From Rugosimonospora acidiphila (GTDB lineage Bacteria > Actinomycetota > Actinomycetes > Mycobacteriales > Micromonosporaceae): a stretch of 64,000 bases of DNA. The notes below the pieces were generated by a model that was not told the DNA's origin, searched no databases, and worked only from the letters and a program-made list of their open reading frames with translations. The stretch spans positions 1 to 64,000 of the forward strand of contig NZ_BAABJQ010000034.1 of assembly GCF_039543385.1 (NCBI RefSeq). The letters run 5' to 3'. The translations under genes and the position numbers were made by a program. Positions 1 through 7,526 of this stretch are shown here, piece by piece (positions within the stretch are counted from its first letter, which is position 1; the number at the start of each line of letters is the position of its first letter).

Positions 1-407
1 ACCACCGGCACACCCAACCGCTCACGCGCGAACCGCGACGCCACCTCCGACACCTCAACCCCCGACGCGTCGACACCCGCCCGACGCGCAGCCTCCACAA
101 AGAACCCACCCGCCGAACCCGCCTCCAGCAGGGACAGTCGCGCGCCGGAGGGCCGCACCTGCGGCAGCAGCCAGCGCACGCGCCGCCCCGCCTCGAAGCG
201 CCGCGGCCCGGGCAGGAAGTAGTCCTCGTAACCGCCGCCGTGGTAGTACCCGTCGTCGTACAGCTCGGCCGGGGCGGGGAAGGTCCGCTGCGTCCAGGCG
301 AACCCGCAGGACGCACAGCGGCGCACCCCACCGTCGAGCACGGTGGTCTGCCGCGTCCTCGGGCCGCACACGAGGCAGTTCGTCAGGTCCGCGCGGGTCG
401 TCGTCAC
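1..407 (-). CDS. Class I SAM-dependent methyltransferase (3' end beyond the window)
   Basis: Only the first 135 codons are inside the window; the gene runs off the left edge. The N-terminus has a zinc-ribbon pattern with Cys11, Cys14, Cys31 and Cys34. Next come a Tyr/Gly-rich stretch (about 49-62) and a Rossmann SAM-binding motif I around residues 92-104 (LLEAGSAGGFF). This arrangement is typical of methyltransferases found in sugar and polysaccharide clusters. The GTG start at 407 overlaps the stop of the upstream flippase gene as GTGA, so translation is probably coupled. By context it would methylate a sugar or glycan intermediate of the exopolysaccharide locus; the substrate is unknown. 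Confidence 0.85.
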   Translation of the reverse strand, partial: MTTTRADLTNCLVCGPRTRQTTVLDGGVRRCASCGFAWTQRTFPAPAELYDDGYYHGGGYEDYFLPGPRRFEAGRRVRWLLPQVRPSGARLSLLEAGSAGGFFVEAARRAGVDASGVEVSEVASRFARERLGVPV

Positions 408-2077
408 CGCCCACCCCCGGCCATCTCGGCGGCGGGCGGGAGGCCGGGCGGTGCGATGGGTGGCGCGACAGCGGGCGGCGGGATGGTGGGCGGCGCGATG
501 GTGGGCGGCGCGATGGCCGGCGATGCGACAGTGGGCTGCGCGGCGGCCGGGGCGACGCGGCGCACCAGGCCGCGCAGCCGGCGCCAGTCTCCCCTGCCGA
601 CACAGCCCGAGGCCACCAGCAGCGCGCCGGCGACGGCCAGGATGAGCCCGCCCCGGCACAGCACGGCGGCCGCGGCGCCCCACCGGTCCGGCCCGTCGGG
701 CAGGAACCGGGCGGCGACGGCGCCGACCGTACCGGCGATCGCGGCGACCATCACCGGCGGCCACACCACGCGCACCAGCGGCGGAATGGGCCGCCCGCTG
801 GTCCGGTGGAAGTGCAGCATGAAGTACCCGGTGCTGGCGACCACGCCGATCGCGGTGGCCAGCGGTACGCCGAGCGGACCGACCAGCCGTGCCAGCGGGT
901 ACGTCAGCGCGAAGTTGATCGCCACGGACAGCAGCACGTACCGGGTTTCCCGCCCCGGGCGTCCCTCGGCCCGGGTGACCACCGTGGCGGCGCCGGCCGC
1001 CAGGTTCACCGCGTACGCCGGCACCAGCACGGCCAGGTTCGCCGCGCCCCAGGACACCTGGTGCCCCAGCCACAGCCGCACGAGCGGATCGGCGCACACC
1101 ATCAGCGCCGCCGCGGCGGGTGCCAGGCACACTGTGAGGTACCGGGTGGCCAGCAGGTGGAACCGGTCCAGCCAGCTGGGCCCGCCCGTGGCGGCGCCGG
1201 CCACCGCGGCCGGGAACAGTGCGACGAGCACCAGTCCGGGTGGCAGCCGCAGGAGATTGAGCAGCCGGCACCCGACGTCGAAACCGCCGGCGGTCGCGGG
1301 CCCGAACAGCCCGCCGAGGAAGAACCTGTCCATCTCGGTGTTGGCGGCGGCGGAGGCGCTGCTGATCTGGACCCGCATCCCGTAGCCGCGCATCGAGCGC
1401 AGGTCGTCGGCCTCGATGCCGCGCACCCTGGGTGCCATGGCGGGCTCGTACCGGCGGGCCAACCCGGCGATCAGGCCGGTGCGCAGCGCGCTGGCCGCCG
1501 CCGAGGAGGCCGACAGTTCAACCAGCCCGCCGCCCCGGCGCAGCACGAACACGGCCAGCGCCGCACCGGCCAGCGCGGTGCCGCCGGAGACGCAGGCGAG
1601 GGCGCCGTAGCGCTGGGTCCCCTCCAGCACCGCGCGCCAGGGCACCTCGACGCCGTTGAACAGCAGCCCGAGCGCCAGCCACAGGGCCGCGTGCCATGCC
1701 TGCGTCGACAGGTCACCGAGGTGCATCAGGCTCACCAGCCACGACCAGCCCAGCGCGATGCCGACCAGGGCGAGCACCCCGGCGCACACCCCCCACACCA
1801 GGCCCAGCCCGAGCATGGCGCCGAGCCGGCCGCGCCGCTCGCCGGATGCGGCGCGGGCCACCTCGCGTACCAGGGCGGAGCCGAGCCCGAGGTCGGCCAG
1901 CGCCATGATGGCCATCAGCCCGCCGAGCAGCACCCAGACGCCGTACGCCCGTTCGCCGAGCCGCGTGTACGCCACGGGCAGCGAGGCCAGGCTCGCCGCG
2001 GCCATGACGACGCGGGCGGCCAGCATGCTCACCGTGTTCTGGGCGACACGGCCACCGGCCGTGATCCGGCTAGCCAC
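404..2077 (-). CDS. Wzx-type polysaccharide flippase (MOP superfamily)
   Basis: A 557-residue membrane protein with 12 or more hydrophobic segments between residues about 15 and 490, preceded by a short Ala-rich N-terminus. The early pattern (AYTRLGERAYGVWVLLGG, then ALADLGLGSALVRE) is characteristic of O-antigen/teichoic-acid flippases of the MOP family. It should move lipid-linked oligosaccharide across the cytoplasmic membrane. The last roughly 50 residues form a Pro/Ala tail with PTIAP-like repeats, echoing the pentapeptide repeats of the upstream sugar transferase. It starts with GTG and overlaps the sugar-transferase stop by 8 nt; its own stop overlaps the methyltransferase start by 4 nt. 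The three genes form one operon. Confidence 0.9.
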   Translation of the reverse strand: MASRITAGGRVAQNTVSMLAARVVMAAASLASLPVAYTRLGERAYGVWVLLGGLMAIMALADLGLGSALVREVARAASGERRGRLGAMLGLGLVWGVCAGVLALVGIALGWSWLVSLMHLGDLSTQAWHAALWLALGLLFNGVEVPWRAVLEGTQRYGALACVSGGTALAGAALAVFVLRRGGGLVELSASSAAASALRTGLIAGLARRYEPAMAPRVRGIEADDLRSMRGYGMRVQISSASAAANTEMDRFFLGGLFGPATAGGFDVGCRLLNLLRLPPGLVLVALFPAAVAGAATGGPSWLDRFHLLATRYLTVCLAPAAAALMVCADPLVRLWLGHQVSWGAANLAVLVPAYAVNLAAGAATVVTRAEGRPGRETRYVLLSVAINFALTYPLARLVGPLGVPLATAIGVVASTGYFMLHFHRTSGRPIPPLVRVVWPPVMVAAIAGTVGAVAARFLPDGPDRWGAAAAVLCRGGLILAVAGALLVASGCVGRGDWRRLRGLVRRVAPAAAQPTVASPAIAPPTIAPPTIPPPAVAPPIAPPGLPPAAEMAGGGR

Positions 2078-3962
2078 GGGGAAACCCGCGCAGCGCGTCG
2101 AGCATGGTCATCGCCAGCAGGCTGAGGTCCAGGCGCAGCGACCGGCAGTTGACGTACAGCAGGTCGCAGCGCAGCTTCTCCTCGACTGTGGCGGCGTAGC
2201 CGCCGGTCAGCTGAGCGATGCCGGTCAGACCGGGCCGGGTCAGGTGGCGCAGGTCGTAGTGCGGCAGCGCGCGGCGGAACTCGGCGATGAACTCGGGCCG
2301 CTCCGGCCTCGGGCCGACCAGGCTCATGTCGCCGCGCAGCACATTCCACAGCTGCGGCAGTTCGTCCATCCGGGAGCGGCGTAGCAGGCGCCCGACGCCG
2401 GTCACCCGCGGATCGTCGCGGCCGATCAGTACCGGGCCGGTGTCCCGCTCGGCGTCGACGGGAAGGGTGCGGAACTTGACCAGCCGGAACGGCCGGCCGC
2501 CGGCCCCTACCCGGTTCTGTACGAACAGCGGAGGCCCGCCCACGCTGACCGCCGCGGCGATCAGCACCATCAGCGGTACCGACAGCGGCGCGGTCAGCAC
2601 GGTCAGCGCGATGTCGATGCACCGCTTGACGCGCAACCCCCCGGGGCGCCGGCCCGCGTACCTCAGCCGCAGCCACGGCAGCCCGCCGAAGCGGCGCATG
2701 CGTACCGGCCGGACCAGCCCGTAGACCGGCCGGGCCAGCACCATGACCTCCACATTGGACGCTCGGCAAACCGCTATCAGCCGGTCATCGGCCTCGTCCA
2801 GGGAGTGTTTGAGCAGCAGCAGCCGGGGACGCACCTGGGCGAGCACCAGGCGCAGCCGCTCGGGCTCGATCGGCGCGGCCAGACGGACGGTCTCGAACTC
2901 GTCGGCCAGCCGATCGGCGGGGCCGCCCGCGACCGGCGGCTCGATGACCACGACCCGTACCCTGCCGGGCACGGCCGCCCGCGCCCTCGCGGTAACCCGC
3001 GGGTCCTGACCGACCGGCGGCGCCTGACCCGCCGGCTGGATCACTGGCGCCTGGATCACCGGCGCCTGGATCACCGGTCTCTGGATCACCGGCGCCTGGA
3101 TCACCGGTGCCTGACCGGCCGGCGGCGACGGCACGAACGGCGGCGCCCCTACGGCCGGCAGGGTCTGTCCGAACGGCGGGGTCTGGACGAACGTCTGGGC
3201 CGGCGCGAACGCCGGCGCCGGTGCGAACGGCGCGGTCTGTTCGAACGGCGGGGCCGGCGCGAACGGTGGAGTCCGCACGGCCGGTGGTGCCGCGACGGCC
3301 GGCGGTGCCTGCACGGCCGGCGAGACGGGCGAGACCGGGCTCGGCGGTCCGTGCGGGGCAGGGGGTGCCTGCGCGCCCGCCGGAACCGGCGGGGCCGGCC
3401 GCCTGCGGGTGATCCCGAGGTCGCCGGCCGGCGGCACGGCCGCACGCAACGCAACGGTCGGTAGCCCAACGGTCCGCGACTCGACAGCGCGCGGATCGAC
3501 GGTGCGCGTGGGAACGGTGCGCGTGGGAACGGTGCGCGTGGGAACGGTGCGCGTGGGAACGGTGCGCGCCGGGACCGTGGGCACCTCGACCGTAGCCGTG
3601 TCAATGGTGCGCACCTCGACTGTGGGCGCCTCGACTGTGGGCGCCTCGACTGTGGGCGCCTCGACTGTGGGCGCCTCGACTGTGGGCGCCTCGACTGTGG
3701 GCACCTCGACTGTGGGCGCCGCGATCGAGGGCGCACCGCATCGCGCCAGACCGGGCGGGGTCGCGTCCGGCGGTGAGCCGGCCGCCGAGTCCGGCTGGCC
3801 GGCCCCGAGGGGCGCGGAATCGGGCAGCACAACGTCCAGCGGCACAACGTCCAGCGGCGGCGCGTCCGGCAGCGCAACGTCCAGCGGCGGCGCGCCGCCA
3901 TCGACACGCGCCGAGGCCGTGCGGATCTCGGCCGCACCCCCCGGAGTCAGGAACAGCTTCAA
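2070..3962 (-). CDS. Polyprenyl-phosphate sugar-1-phosphate transferase with repeat-rich N-terminus
   Basis: The last roughly 200 of 630 residues are a bacterial sugar-transferase domain of the WcaJ/WbaP type. A basic entry (KRCIDIAL) leads into a hydrophobic segment, then FVQNRVGAGGRPF, KFRTL, MDELPQLWNVLRGDMSLVGP and RPGLTGIAQ. It would load the first sugar phosphate onto undecaprenyl phosphate for exopolysaccharide assembly. A small Rossmann-like region precedes it (about 320-410). The first roughly 320 residues replace the usual N-terminal membrane bundle with Pro/Thr/Val-rich pentapeptide repeats (PTVEA, RTVPT, PVIQA types). The start is TTG at 3962 because AGGAGG lies 6 nt upstream at 3969-3974. 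First gene of the minus-strand operon with the flippase and methyltransferase. Confidence 0.88.
   Translation of the reverse strand: MKLFLTPGGAAEIRTASARVDGGAPPLDVALPDAPPLDVVPLDVVLPDSAPLGAGQPDSAAGSPPDATPPGLARCGAPSIAAPTVEVPTVEAPTVEAPTVEAPTVEAPTVEAPTVEVRTIDTATVEVPTVPARTVPTRTVPTRTVPTRTVPTRTVDPRAVESRTVGLPTVALRAAVPPAGDLGITRRRPAPPVPAGAQAPPAPHGPPSPVSPVSPAVQAPPAVAAPPAVRTPPFAPAPPFEQTAPFAPAPAFAPAQTFVQTPPFGQTLPAVGAPPFVPSPPAGQAPVIQAPVIQRPVIQAPVIQAPVIQPAGQAPPVGQDPRVTARARAAVPGRVRVVVIEPPVAGGPADRLADEFETVRLAAPIEPERLRLVLAQVRPRLLLLKHSLDEADDRLIAVCRASNVEVMVLARPVYGLVRPVRMRRFGGLPWLRLRYAGRRPGGLRVKRCIDIALTVLTAPLSVPLMVLIAAAVSVGGPPLFVQNRVGAGGRPFRLVKFRTLPVDAERDTGPVLIGRDDPRVTGVGRLLRRSRMDELPQLWNVLRGDMSLVGPRPERPEFIAEFRRALPHYDLRHLTRPGLTGIAQLTGGYAATVEEKLRCDLLYVNCRSLRLDLSLLAMTMLDALRGFPRG
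3036..3110. repeat. 15-bp tandem repeat, 5 units, inside the sugar transferase gene
   Basis: Five in-frame units close to CTGGATCACCGGCGC (plus-strand sense) encode APVIQ-type pentapeptides in the N-terminal extension of the sugar transferase. The 15-bp period keeps the frame, so copy number can change without disrupting the gene. Confidence 0.9.
3501..3575. repeat. 15-bp tandem repeat, 4-5 units, inside the sugar transferase gene
   Basis: Units close to GGTGCGCGTGGGAAC encode RTVPT pentapeptides. Four copies are exact and the fifth is degenerate. This is the second of three unrelated 15-bp arrays in the same N-terminal extension. Confidence 0.9.
3616..3720. repeat. 15-bp tandem repeat, 7 units, inside the sugar transferase gene
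   Basis: Seven near-identical units of CTCGACTGTGGGCGC encode PTVEA pentapeptides on the minus strand. One unit carries a single change that gives PTVEV. The near-identity suggests recent expansion and possible slippage. Confidence 0.92.
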
Positions 3963-4205
3963 GGACGGCCTCCTCTCGACGGGACCTCGCCGTCCACCCC
4001 GGACGCCGAGCCATGCCTAAAATGCCCCATGTAGCCTTAAAAGCGGCATAGACGTGTCTCGCACGCATAACCGCCTAAGTGGAGCTATCAGGGCGAGACA
4101 GGCTGAGATTAGCCTTTAAATGACGAGTTCGGATATTAATCCCAAACAACAGCATTCTAGGGGCGGGCCTCCGCTTCCCGCCCCGCCCCGACCGCCCGTA
4201 CCGGC
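3963..4205 (-). promoter_or_regulatory. AT-richer leader/promoter region of the sugar-transferase operon
   Basis: This 243-nt gap between the epimerase stop and the sugar-transferase start is clearly richer in A/T than its surroundings. It holds a perfect spaced inverted repeat, TGTCTCGC (4055-4062) with GCGAGACA (4093-4100), a second small one, AGGCT-N6-AGCCT (4100-4115), and a direct repeat of TAGCCTT near 4032 and 4110. These are candidate promoter and regulator-binding elements for the minus-strand EPS operon; no specific regulator can be named. Confidence 0.5.
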
Positions 4206-5681
4206 TCAGGCGTCGCGCGCCACGGCCACCCGCTGACCCGCGAGCGCGGCGGCCCGCCGGGAACTTCCCGCCACCCGGGCCCCGCCGAGCGGCGCCGCCG
4301 GCACAGCCTCGCCGCGCGGTCCGACCGCCCCGCTATCCGGCACCGCCGCCCCGCCACCGGGCACCGCCGGCACGGCATTCGTCGCCGCCGGCACGCCACC
4401 CGGCACCGCCGATCCGGCGGCCGGCGTGGAGCTCGAGAGCGGCGCGGGCCGCTCTGCGCGGCCCAGAATCCAGGCAATGGCCTGCTCCGCGCGGGCCGCG
4501 GCCCGCCCGTCCCCGAACGGGTTGGTCCGGCACCCGGTCGCGGCCGGCGAGCCGCCCCGGGCGAGCAACAGGTCGGCGGCGCGCACGATGCGGTCGGTGT
4601 CCGTACCGGTCAGCTGCGCGTACCCGGCGTCGATCGCCTCCGCCCGCTCGGTCACGTCGCGCAGCACCAGGGCCGGGGTGTCCAGGGTGACCGCCTCCTC
4701 GAGGATGCCACCGGAGTCCGAGAGCACGAGTTCGGCGCGCTCCAGCAGGCGCAGGAGCTCGGGGTAGTCCAGCGGATCGGTGACCCGGACGCGCTCCTGG
4801 CCGTCCAGCGCGGCGTGGATGTCGTGGTGCAGCGCCCCGTTGGGGTGCACCGGAAACACCACCTCGACGTCGGCGTGGGTGCGCGCCAGCGTCCGTACCG
4901 CGGTCACGATCCGGCGCATCGGCTCACCCCACGACTCGCGCCGGTGCGTGGTGACCAGGATCAGCCGGCGCCGGCCGGCCAGCGGCGCCGGATCGGCACC
5001 GGCTGGCGAACGGCGCACGATCAGGTGGACCGCGTCGACGATGGTGTTGCCGGTGACCAGCACTCGCGGGCCGGTGATGCCCTCGGCGGCGAGGTTTGCC
5101 GCGGCCAACGGGGTCGGCGCGAGGTGTAGTTGGGCGACCTGGGCGACGAGCCTGCGGTTTGCCTCCTCGGGGAAGGGCCGGGTCAGGTCGCCGGAGCGCA
5201 GCCCGGCCTCCAGATGGACGAGCGTGGTCCGGCGCCAGAACGCGACGAGCGCGCCGATCAGTGCGGTGGCGGTGTCCCCCTGCACCACGACGGCGGCCGG
5301 CGGCGCGCCGACCAGCTCACCGTCCAGCCGTGGGATCAGTCGGGCGGCCAACTCGGCCTGGCTCCCCTCGGACCGGTCGAGCGCGATCTCGACGTCGGCC
5401 GCGAGCCCGAAGGCGGCCAGGGCCTGGCGCACCGGCGTGACGTGCTGCCCCGTGCTCACCACGACCGGGCGCAGCCTGCCCTCCTGGCGCATCCGTACCA
5501 CCAGTGGCGCCAGTTTGATCGCCTCGGGCCGGGTGCCGAGCACTATCCACACCGCAGGCGCGGACCCGGACGCCATCGCGGTGGCAGTCGTCGCCGTCAG
5601 CGTTGACGCCGGAAGGGCTGACGGCGGAAGGGCTGACGGCGGAAGGGTCGTCGCGGTACCGGTCGTGGCCGTGGCAGTCAT
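4206..5681 (-). CDS. wecB: UDP-N-acetylglucosamine 2-epimerase (non-hydrolysing)
   Basis: The family converts UDP-GlcNAc to UDP-ManNAc in the cytoplasm. Diagnostic motifs occur in order: GTRPEAIKLAP (about 49-59), STGQHV, VQGDTAT, HLEAGLRSGD, PFPEEANRR, VTGNTIVDA, TTHRRESWGEP, FPVHPN and LSDSGGILEEA. The fold spans about residues 43-405. The protein is long for the family (491 residues) because of an Ala/Thr-rich N-terminal extension (1-40, containing LPPSA repeats) and an Ala/Pro/Gly-rich C-terminal tail of about 85 residues. A later internal start (Met36) cannot be excluded. It lies upstream of the sugar-transferase operon and downstream of the LPVTG gene, from which a strong hairpin separates it. 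It supplies a precursor for the polysaccharide locus. Confidence 0.93.
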   Translation of the reverse strand: MTATATTGTATTLPPSALPPSALPASTLTATTATAMASGSAPAVWIVLGTRPEAIKLAPLVVRMRQEGRLRPVVVSTGQHVTPVRQALAAFGLAADVEIALDRSEGSQAELAARLIPRLDGELVGAPPAAVVVQGDTATALIGALVAFWRRTTLVHLEAGLRSGDLTRPFPEEANRRLVAQVAQLHLAPTPLAAANLAAEGITGPRVLVTGNTIVDAVHLIVRRSPAGADPAPLAGRRRLILVTTHRRESWGEPMRRIVTAVRTLARTHADVEVVFPVHPNGALHHDIHAALDGQERVRVTDPLDYPELLRLLERAELVLSDSGGILEEAVTLDTPALVLRDVTERAEAIDAGYAQLTGTDTDRIVRAADLLLARGGSPAATGCRTNPFGDGRAAARAEQAIAWILGRAERPAPLSSSTPAAGSAVPGGVPAATNAVPAVPGGGAAVPDSGAVGPRGEAVPAAPLGGARVAGSSRRAAALAGQRVAVARDA

Positions 5682-5706
5682 CGTGGTGCTGTCCCTCGTG
5701 TCTCAT

Positions 5707-5741
5707 CCGTGTGCCGGGCCGCCACGCGGCCCGGCACACGG
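5707..5741 (-). terminator. Perfect 14-bp hairpin between the LPVTG gene and wecB
   Basis: CCGTGTGCCGGGCC at 5707-5720 pairs perfectly with 5728-5741 across a 7-nt loop. It lies 39 nt beyond the LPVTG gene stop and 26 nt before the wecB start, so it could end the anchor-protein transcript or attenuate read-through. It is followed on the plus-strand side by a 16-bp direct repeat (5741-5772, unit GTCGTACGGTTCTTTG). Confidence 0.6.
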
Positions 5742-5779
5742 TCGTACGGTTCTTTGGTCGTACGGTCCTTCGGTCGTGC

Positions 5780-5947
5780 CTATCGCCGGCTCGCCCGCAC
5801 CGAGGTGAGGCGGGTCAGCAGGAGACCGAGGACGATCAGTGCGATCGCGGCGGCGATCCACAGCGTCGTTCGCGCACCGGTGACCGGGAGCATGCCGCAT
5901 CCGGCCGCCGCCACGCCGGCTCCCTTAGGGCAGTGGTGGTGGTACAC
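5780..5947 (-). CDS. Tiny LPxTG-anchored membrane protein (55 aa)
   Basis: This small gene encodes 55 residues. LPVTG at residues 20-24 is followed by a hydrophobic segment (about 27-47) and a basic tail ending RASRR, which is the standard layout of a sortase sorting signal. A GTG start at 5947 has a good ribosome-binding site (AGAGGAG) about 5 nt upstream. That site overlaps the stop of the preceding anchor-protein gene; only 10 nt separate the two genes. No classical signal peptide precedes the motif; the N-terminus contains HHH and two Cys (6 and 17). Either it is a free-standing sorting module or a very short surface peptide. No sortase gene is visible in the window. Confidence 0.7.
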   Translation of the reverse strand: MYHHHCPKGAGVAAAGCGMLPVTGARTTLWIAAAIALIVLGLLLTRLTSVRASRR

Positions 5948-5957
5948 GACGCTCCTC

Positions 5958-6683
5958 TCAGACCGTCAGGTGAGCCCGGCGACGCCAGAGCCCGATCAGG
6001 CCGACGCCGTACAGGCCGACCATGCCCAGGCCGAGCTTGAGGCCAGGACCGGAGGCCATCGGCACCGGTGCCTCCCACGGCCCGCAGGAGGCCGACGAGA
6101 GGTAGATGTCGCCGCTGGACAGCGGCAGCGTGAGATGGATGTGAATCGCGTTGACCGTGAGGCTGCCGTCCGGGTTGTTCACCTGCTCGTTGAGCGTGAC
6201 AGTGATCAGCGGAGTGACGTTGATGACGGTGTTGGCTGACGGGTTGACCGCCAGTTGCGAGCCTGCCAGGAAGGCGTTGACCAGCGTCGTGGTGCCGGTG
6301 ATGCCCGAGCTGGTGGCCGTGCAGTCGGCCGTGATCGCGTCGGCGGTCAGCGTCGTGGCCAGGCCCAGGTTGAGGCCGGCGATCGAGGCCTCGCTGGCCA
6401 GGTCGCCGGTGGTGTTGTCCATGGTGGCCGAGGTGGTGATCACTCCGGTGGACAGCACGCCCGGGATGTTGAGGCTCGCTATGTTGTTCGGCGAGCTGCC
6501 GACGGTGGACACCGGCGTGGGACCGACGTTGACCCCTATCCCGGCGACAGTGACGTTCACCAGCGCGCCGTAGGACGATGCCGGTCCCGGGGCCGCCGCG
6601 GCCGGATCGGCCACGACGACCAGCATGAGTAGCGACGCGACGCCGGTCAGCAGCGCGCGCCCTCGGAACGTACGAGTTTTCAT
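5958..6683 (-). CDS. Secreted choice-of-anchor-type protein, likely exosortase target
   Basis: 241 residues. A signal peptide (MKTRTFRGRALLTG, a hydrophobic core, then an Ala-rich cleavage region near 35) is followed by a Thr/Val/Asn-rich beta-type domain (about 38-200). At the C-terminus a short Pro/Gly stretch leads into a hydrophobic helix (LGLGMVGLYGVGLIGLW) ending in RRR. That tripartite tail is the layout of sorted proteins. From memory it resembles the actinobacterial choice-of-anchor P family described as partners of exosortase P; this was not checked by search. The divergent neighbour is an exosortase gene 186 nt away, which supports a substrate relationship. The ribosome-binding site is GAGGGGAG just before the ATG. 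Confidence 0.8.
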   Translation of the reverse strand: MKTRTFRGRALLTGVASLLMLVVVADPAAAAPGPASSYGALVNVTVAGIGVNVGPTPVSTVGSSPNNIASLNIPGVLSTGVITTSATMDNTTGDLASEASIAGLNLGLATTLTADAITADCTATSSGITGTTTLVNAFLAGSQLAVNPSANTVINVTPLITVTLNEQVNNPDGSLTVNAIHIHLTLPLSSGDIYLSSASCGPWEAPVPMASGPGLKLGLGMVGLYGVGLIGLWRRRAHLTV

Positions 6684-6869
6684 GTGCTCCCCTCGCAGAA
6701 TTCGGCTGGCGCCCGGACCCGGCAGGCCCGGTCACGCCAGTTTTGGGCGGTCTCACGCCAACGGCGGCTCACATCCGTTTTTTAGCCATATTGGCGCAAC
6801 TTTCCGTCTCGCCCGAGCTTAGTATGAGATGACCGTTTTGAGGCAATAGTCGTAAACGAGGCTCACCAC
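6684..6869. promoter_or_regulatory. Divergent promoter region between anchor protein and exosortase
   Basis: 186 nt with an unusually A/T-rich core (a run of T near 6778-6783). It contains a direct repeat of TCACGCCA (near 6733 and 6751) and a small palindrome GCCA-TAT-TGGC (6785-6795). It should drive the anchor-protein unit leftward and the exosortase operon rightward, so the two sides may be co-regulated. Confidence 0.55.
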
Positions 6870-7526
6870 ATGTCCGAGCATGATCAGGAATGGCTTCACC
6901 AGCCGGGATCCCCTGCCGCGTCGGCCGCCTGGCGGATGCCCATGCGCCCCGGTGTGCACCGGCGCGAGGGGCGTCTGCCGCGCGGCCGGACCGCCGTTCT
7001 GGTCGCCCTGCTGGTCGCCGCGGCGGCCGGGATGATGTTCGGCTACCGGTACGTCAGCGGCATCGAGGCCGACCTGGCCGGCAGGCTCGTCGCGGCCACG
7101 CTGCACCAGCACACGCTCGGGCTGCGGGACCAGGCGGTGGTGGTGCTGCACGCGGGCAACCCGAAGTCGATCGGGCTGCAGATCACCCCGCAGTGCACCT
7201 CGGCCTTCCTGATAGCACCGATGGTGCTGACCGGAGCGGCGCTGCTGTGGCTGCGGCCGCGCCAGTACAAGCGGGTACTCATCGGGCTCGCGGTCACCGT
7301 GGTTCTGCTGTTCGCCACCAACCAGCTGCGCATCGTGGGGCTGGCCGCGCTCATCGACGGCGTCGGCTTCAAGACCGGCTACTACTGGGGCCACACCATT
7401 CTGGGCTCGATGGTCTCCGTGGTCGGTGGCGGCGCGAGCCTGCTGACCTTCGTGTACTGGACGATGGTCCACGGCCAGAAGGCGCCCACGACGCCCGGTC
7501 CCGAGTGGACGGACGGTGCGCGGTGA
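6870..7526 (+). CDS. Exosortase-family transpeptidase (exosortase P type)
   Basis: A 218-residue polytopic membrane protein with hydrophobic segments near 41-58, 111-129, 135-150, 155-165 and 176-200. The three catalytic residues of the exosortase/archaeosortase family are in the expected order and setting: Cys109 (ITPQCTSAF), Arg154 (NQLRIVG) and His175 (YYWGHTILGS). The family cleaves C-terminal sorting tails on the outer face of the membrane and joins the protein to a surface glycan or lipid. The start is ATG at 6870 with ACGAGG upstream. The stop overlaps the next glycosyltransferase start (GTGA), which ties sorting to glycan synthesis. The divergent anchor-type protein is the probable substrate. 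Confidence 0.88.
   Translation: MSEHDQEWLHQPGSPAASAAWRMPMRPGVHRREGRLPRGRTAVLVALLVAAAAGMMFGYRYVSGIEADLAGRLVAATLHQHTLGLRDQAVVVLHAGNPKSIGLQITPQCTSAFLIAPMVLTGAALLWLRPRQYKRVLIGLAVTVVLLFATNQLRIVGLAALIDGVGFKTGYYWGHTILGSMVSVVGGGASLLTFVYWTMVHGQKAPTTPGPEWTDGAR

Noticed and set aside
240..2125. Long plus-strand open frames opposite the flippase gene
   Set aside because: They are antisense shadows created by GC-rich third positions; they are Arg/Gln/His-rich, have no domains, and the minus-strand flippase explains the region.
3036..3720. Repeat arrays considered as CRISPR
   Set aside because: The units are 15 bp, directly adjacent with no spacers, and in frame in a protein; no cas gene is present.
5958..6683. 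Reading the anchor protein as an LPxTG protein
   Set aside because: Its own C-terminus has no LPxTG; the motif belongs to the separate small frame downstream.
6890..7522. Upstream extension of the glycosyltransferase frame through the exosortase gene
   Set aside because: It would read the exosortase gene out of frame; the GTG at 7523 gives a canonical GT2 N-terminus and a 4-nt overlap.
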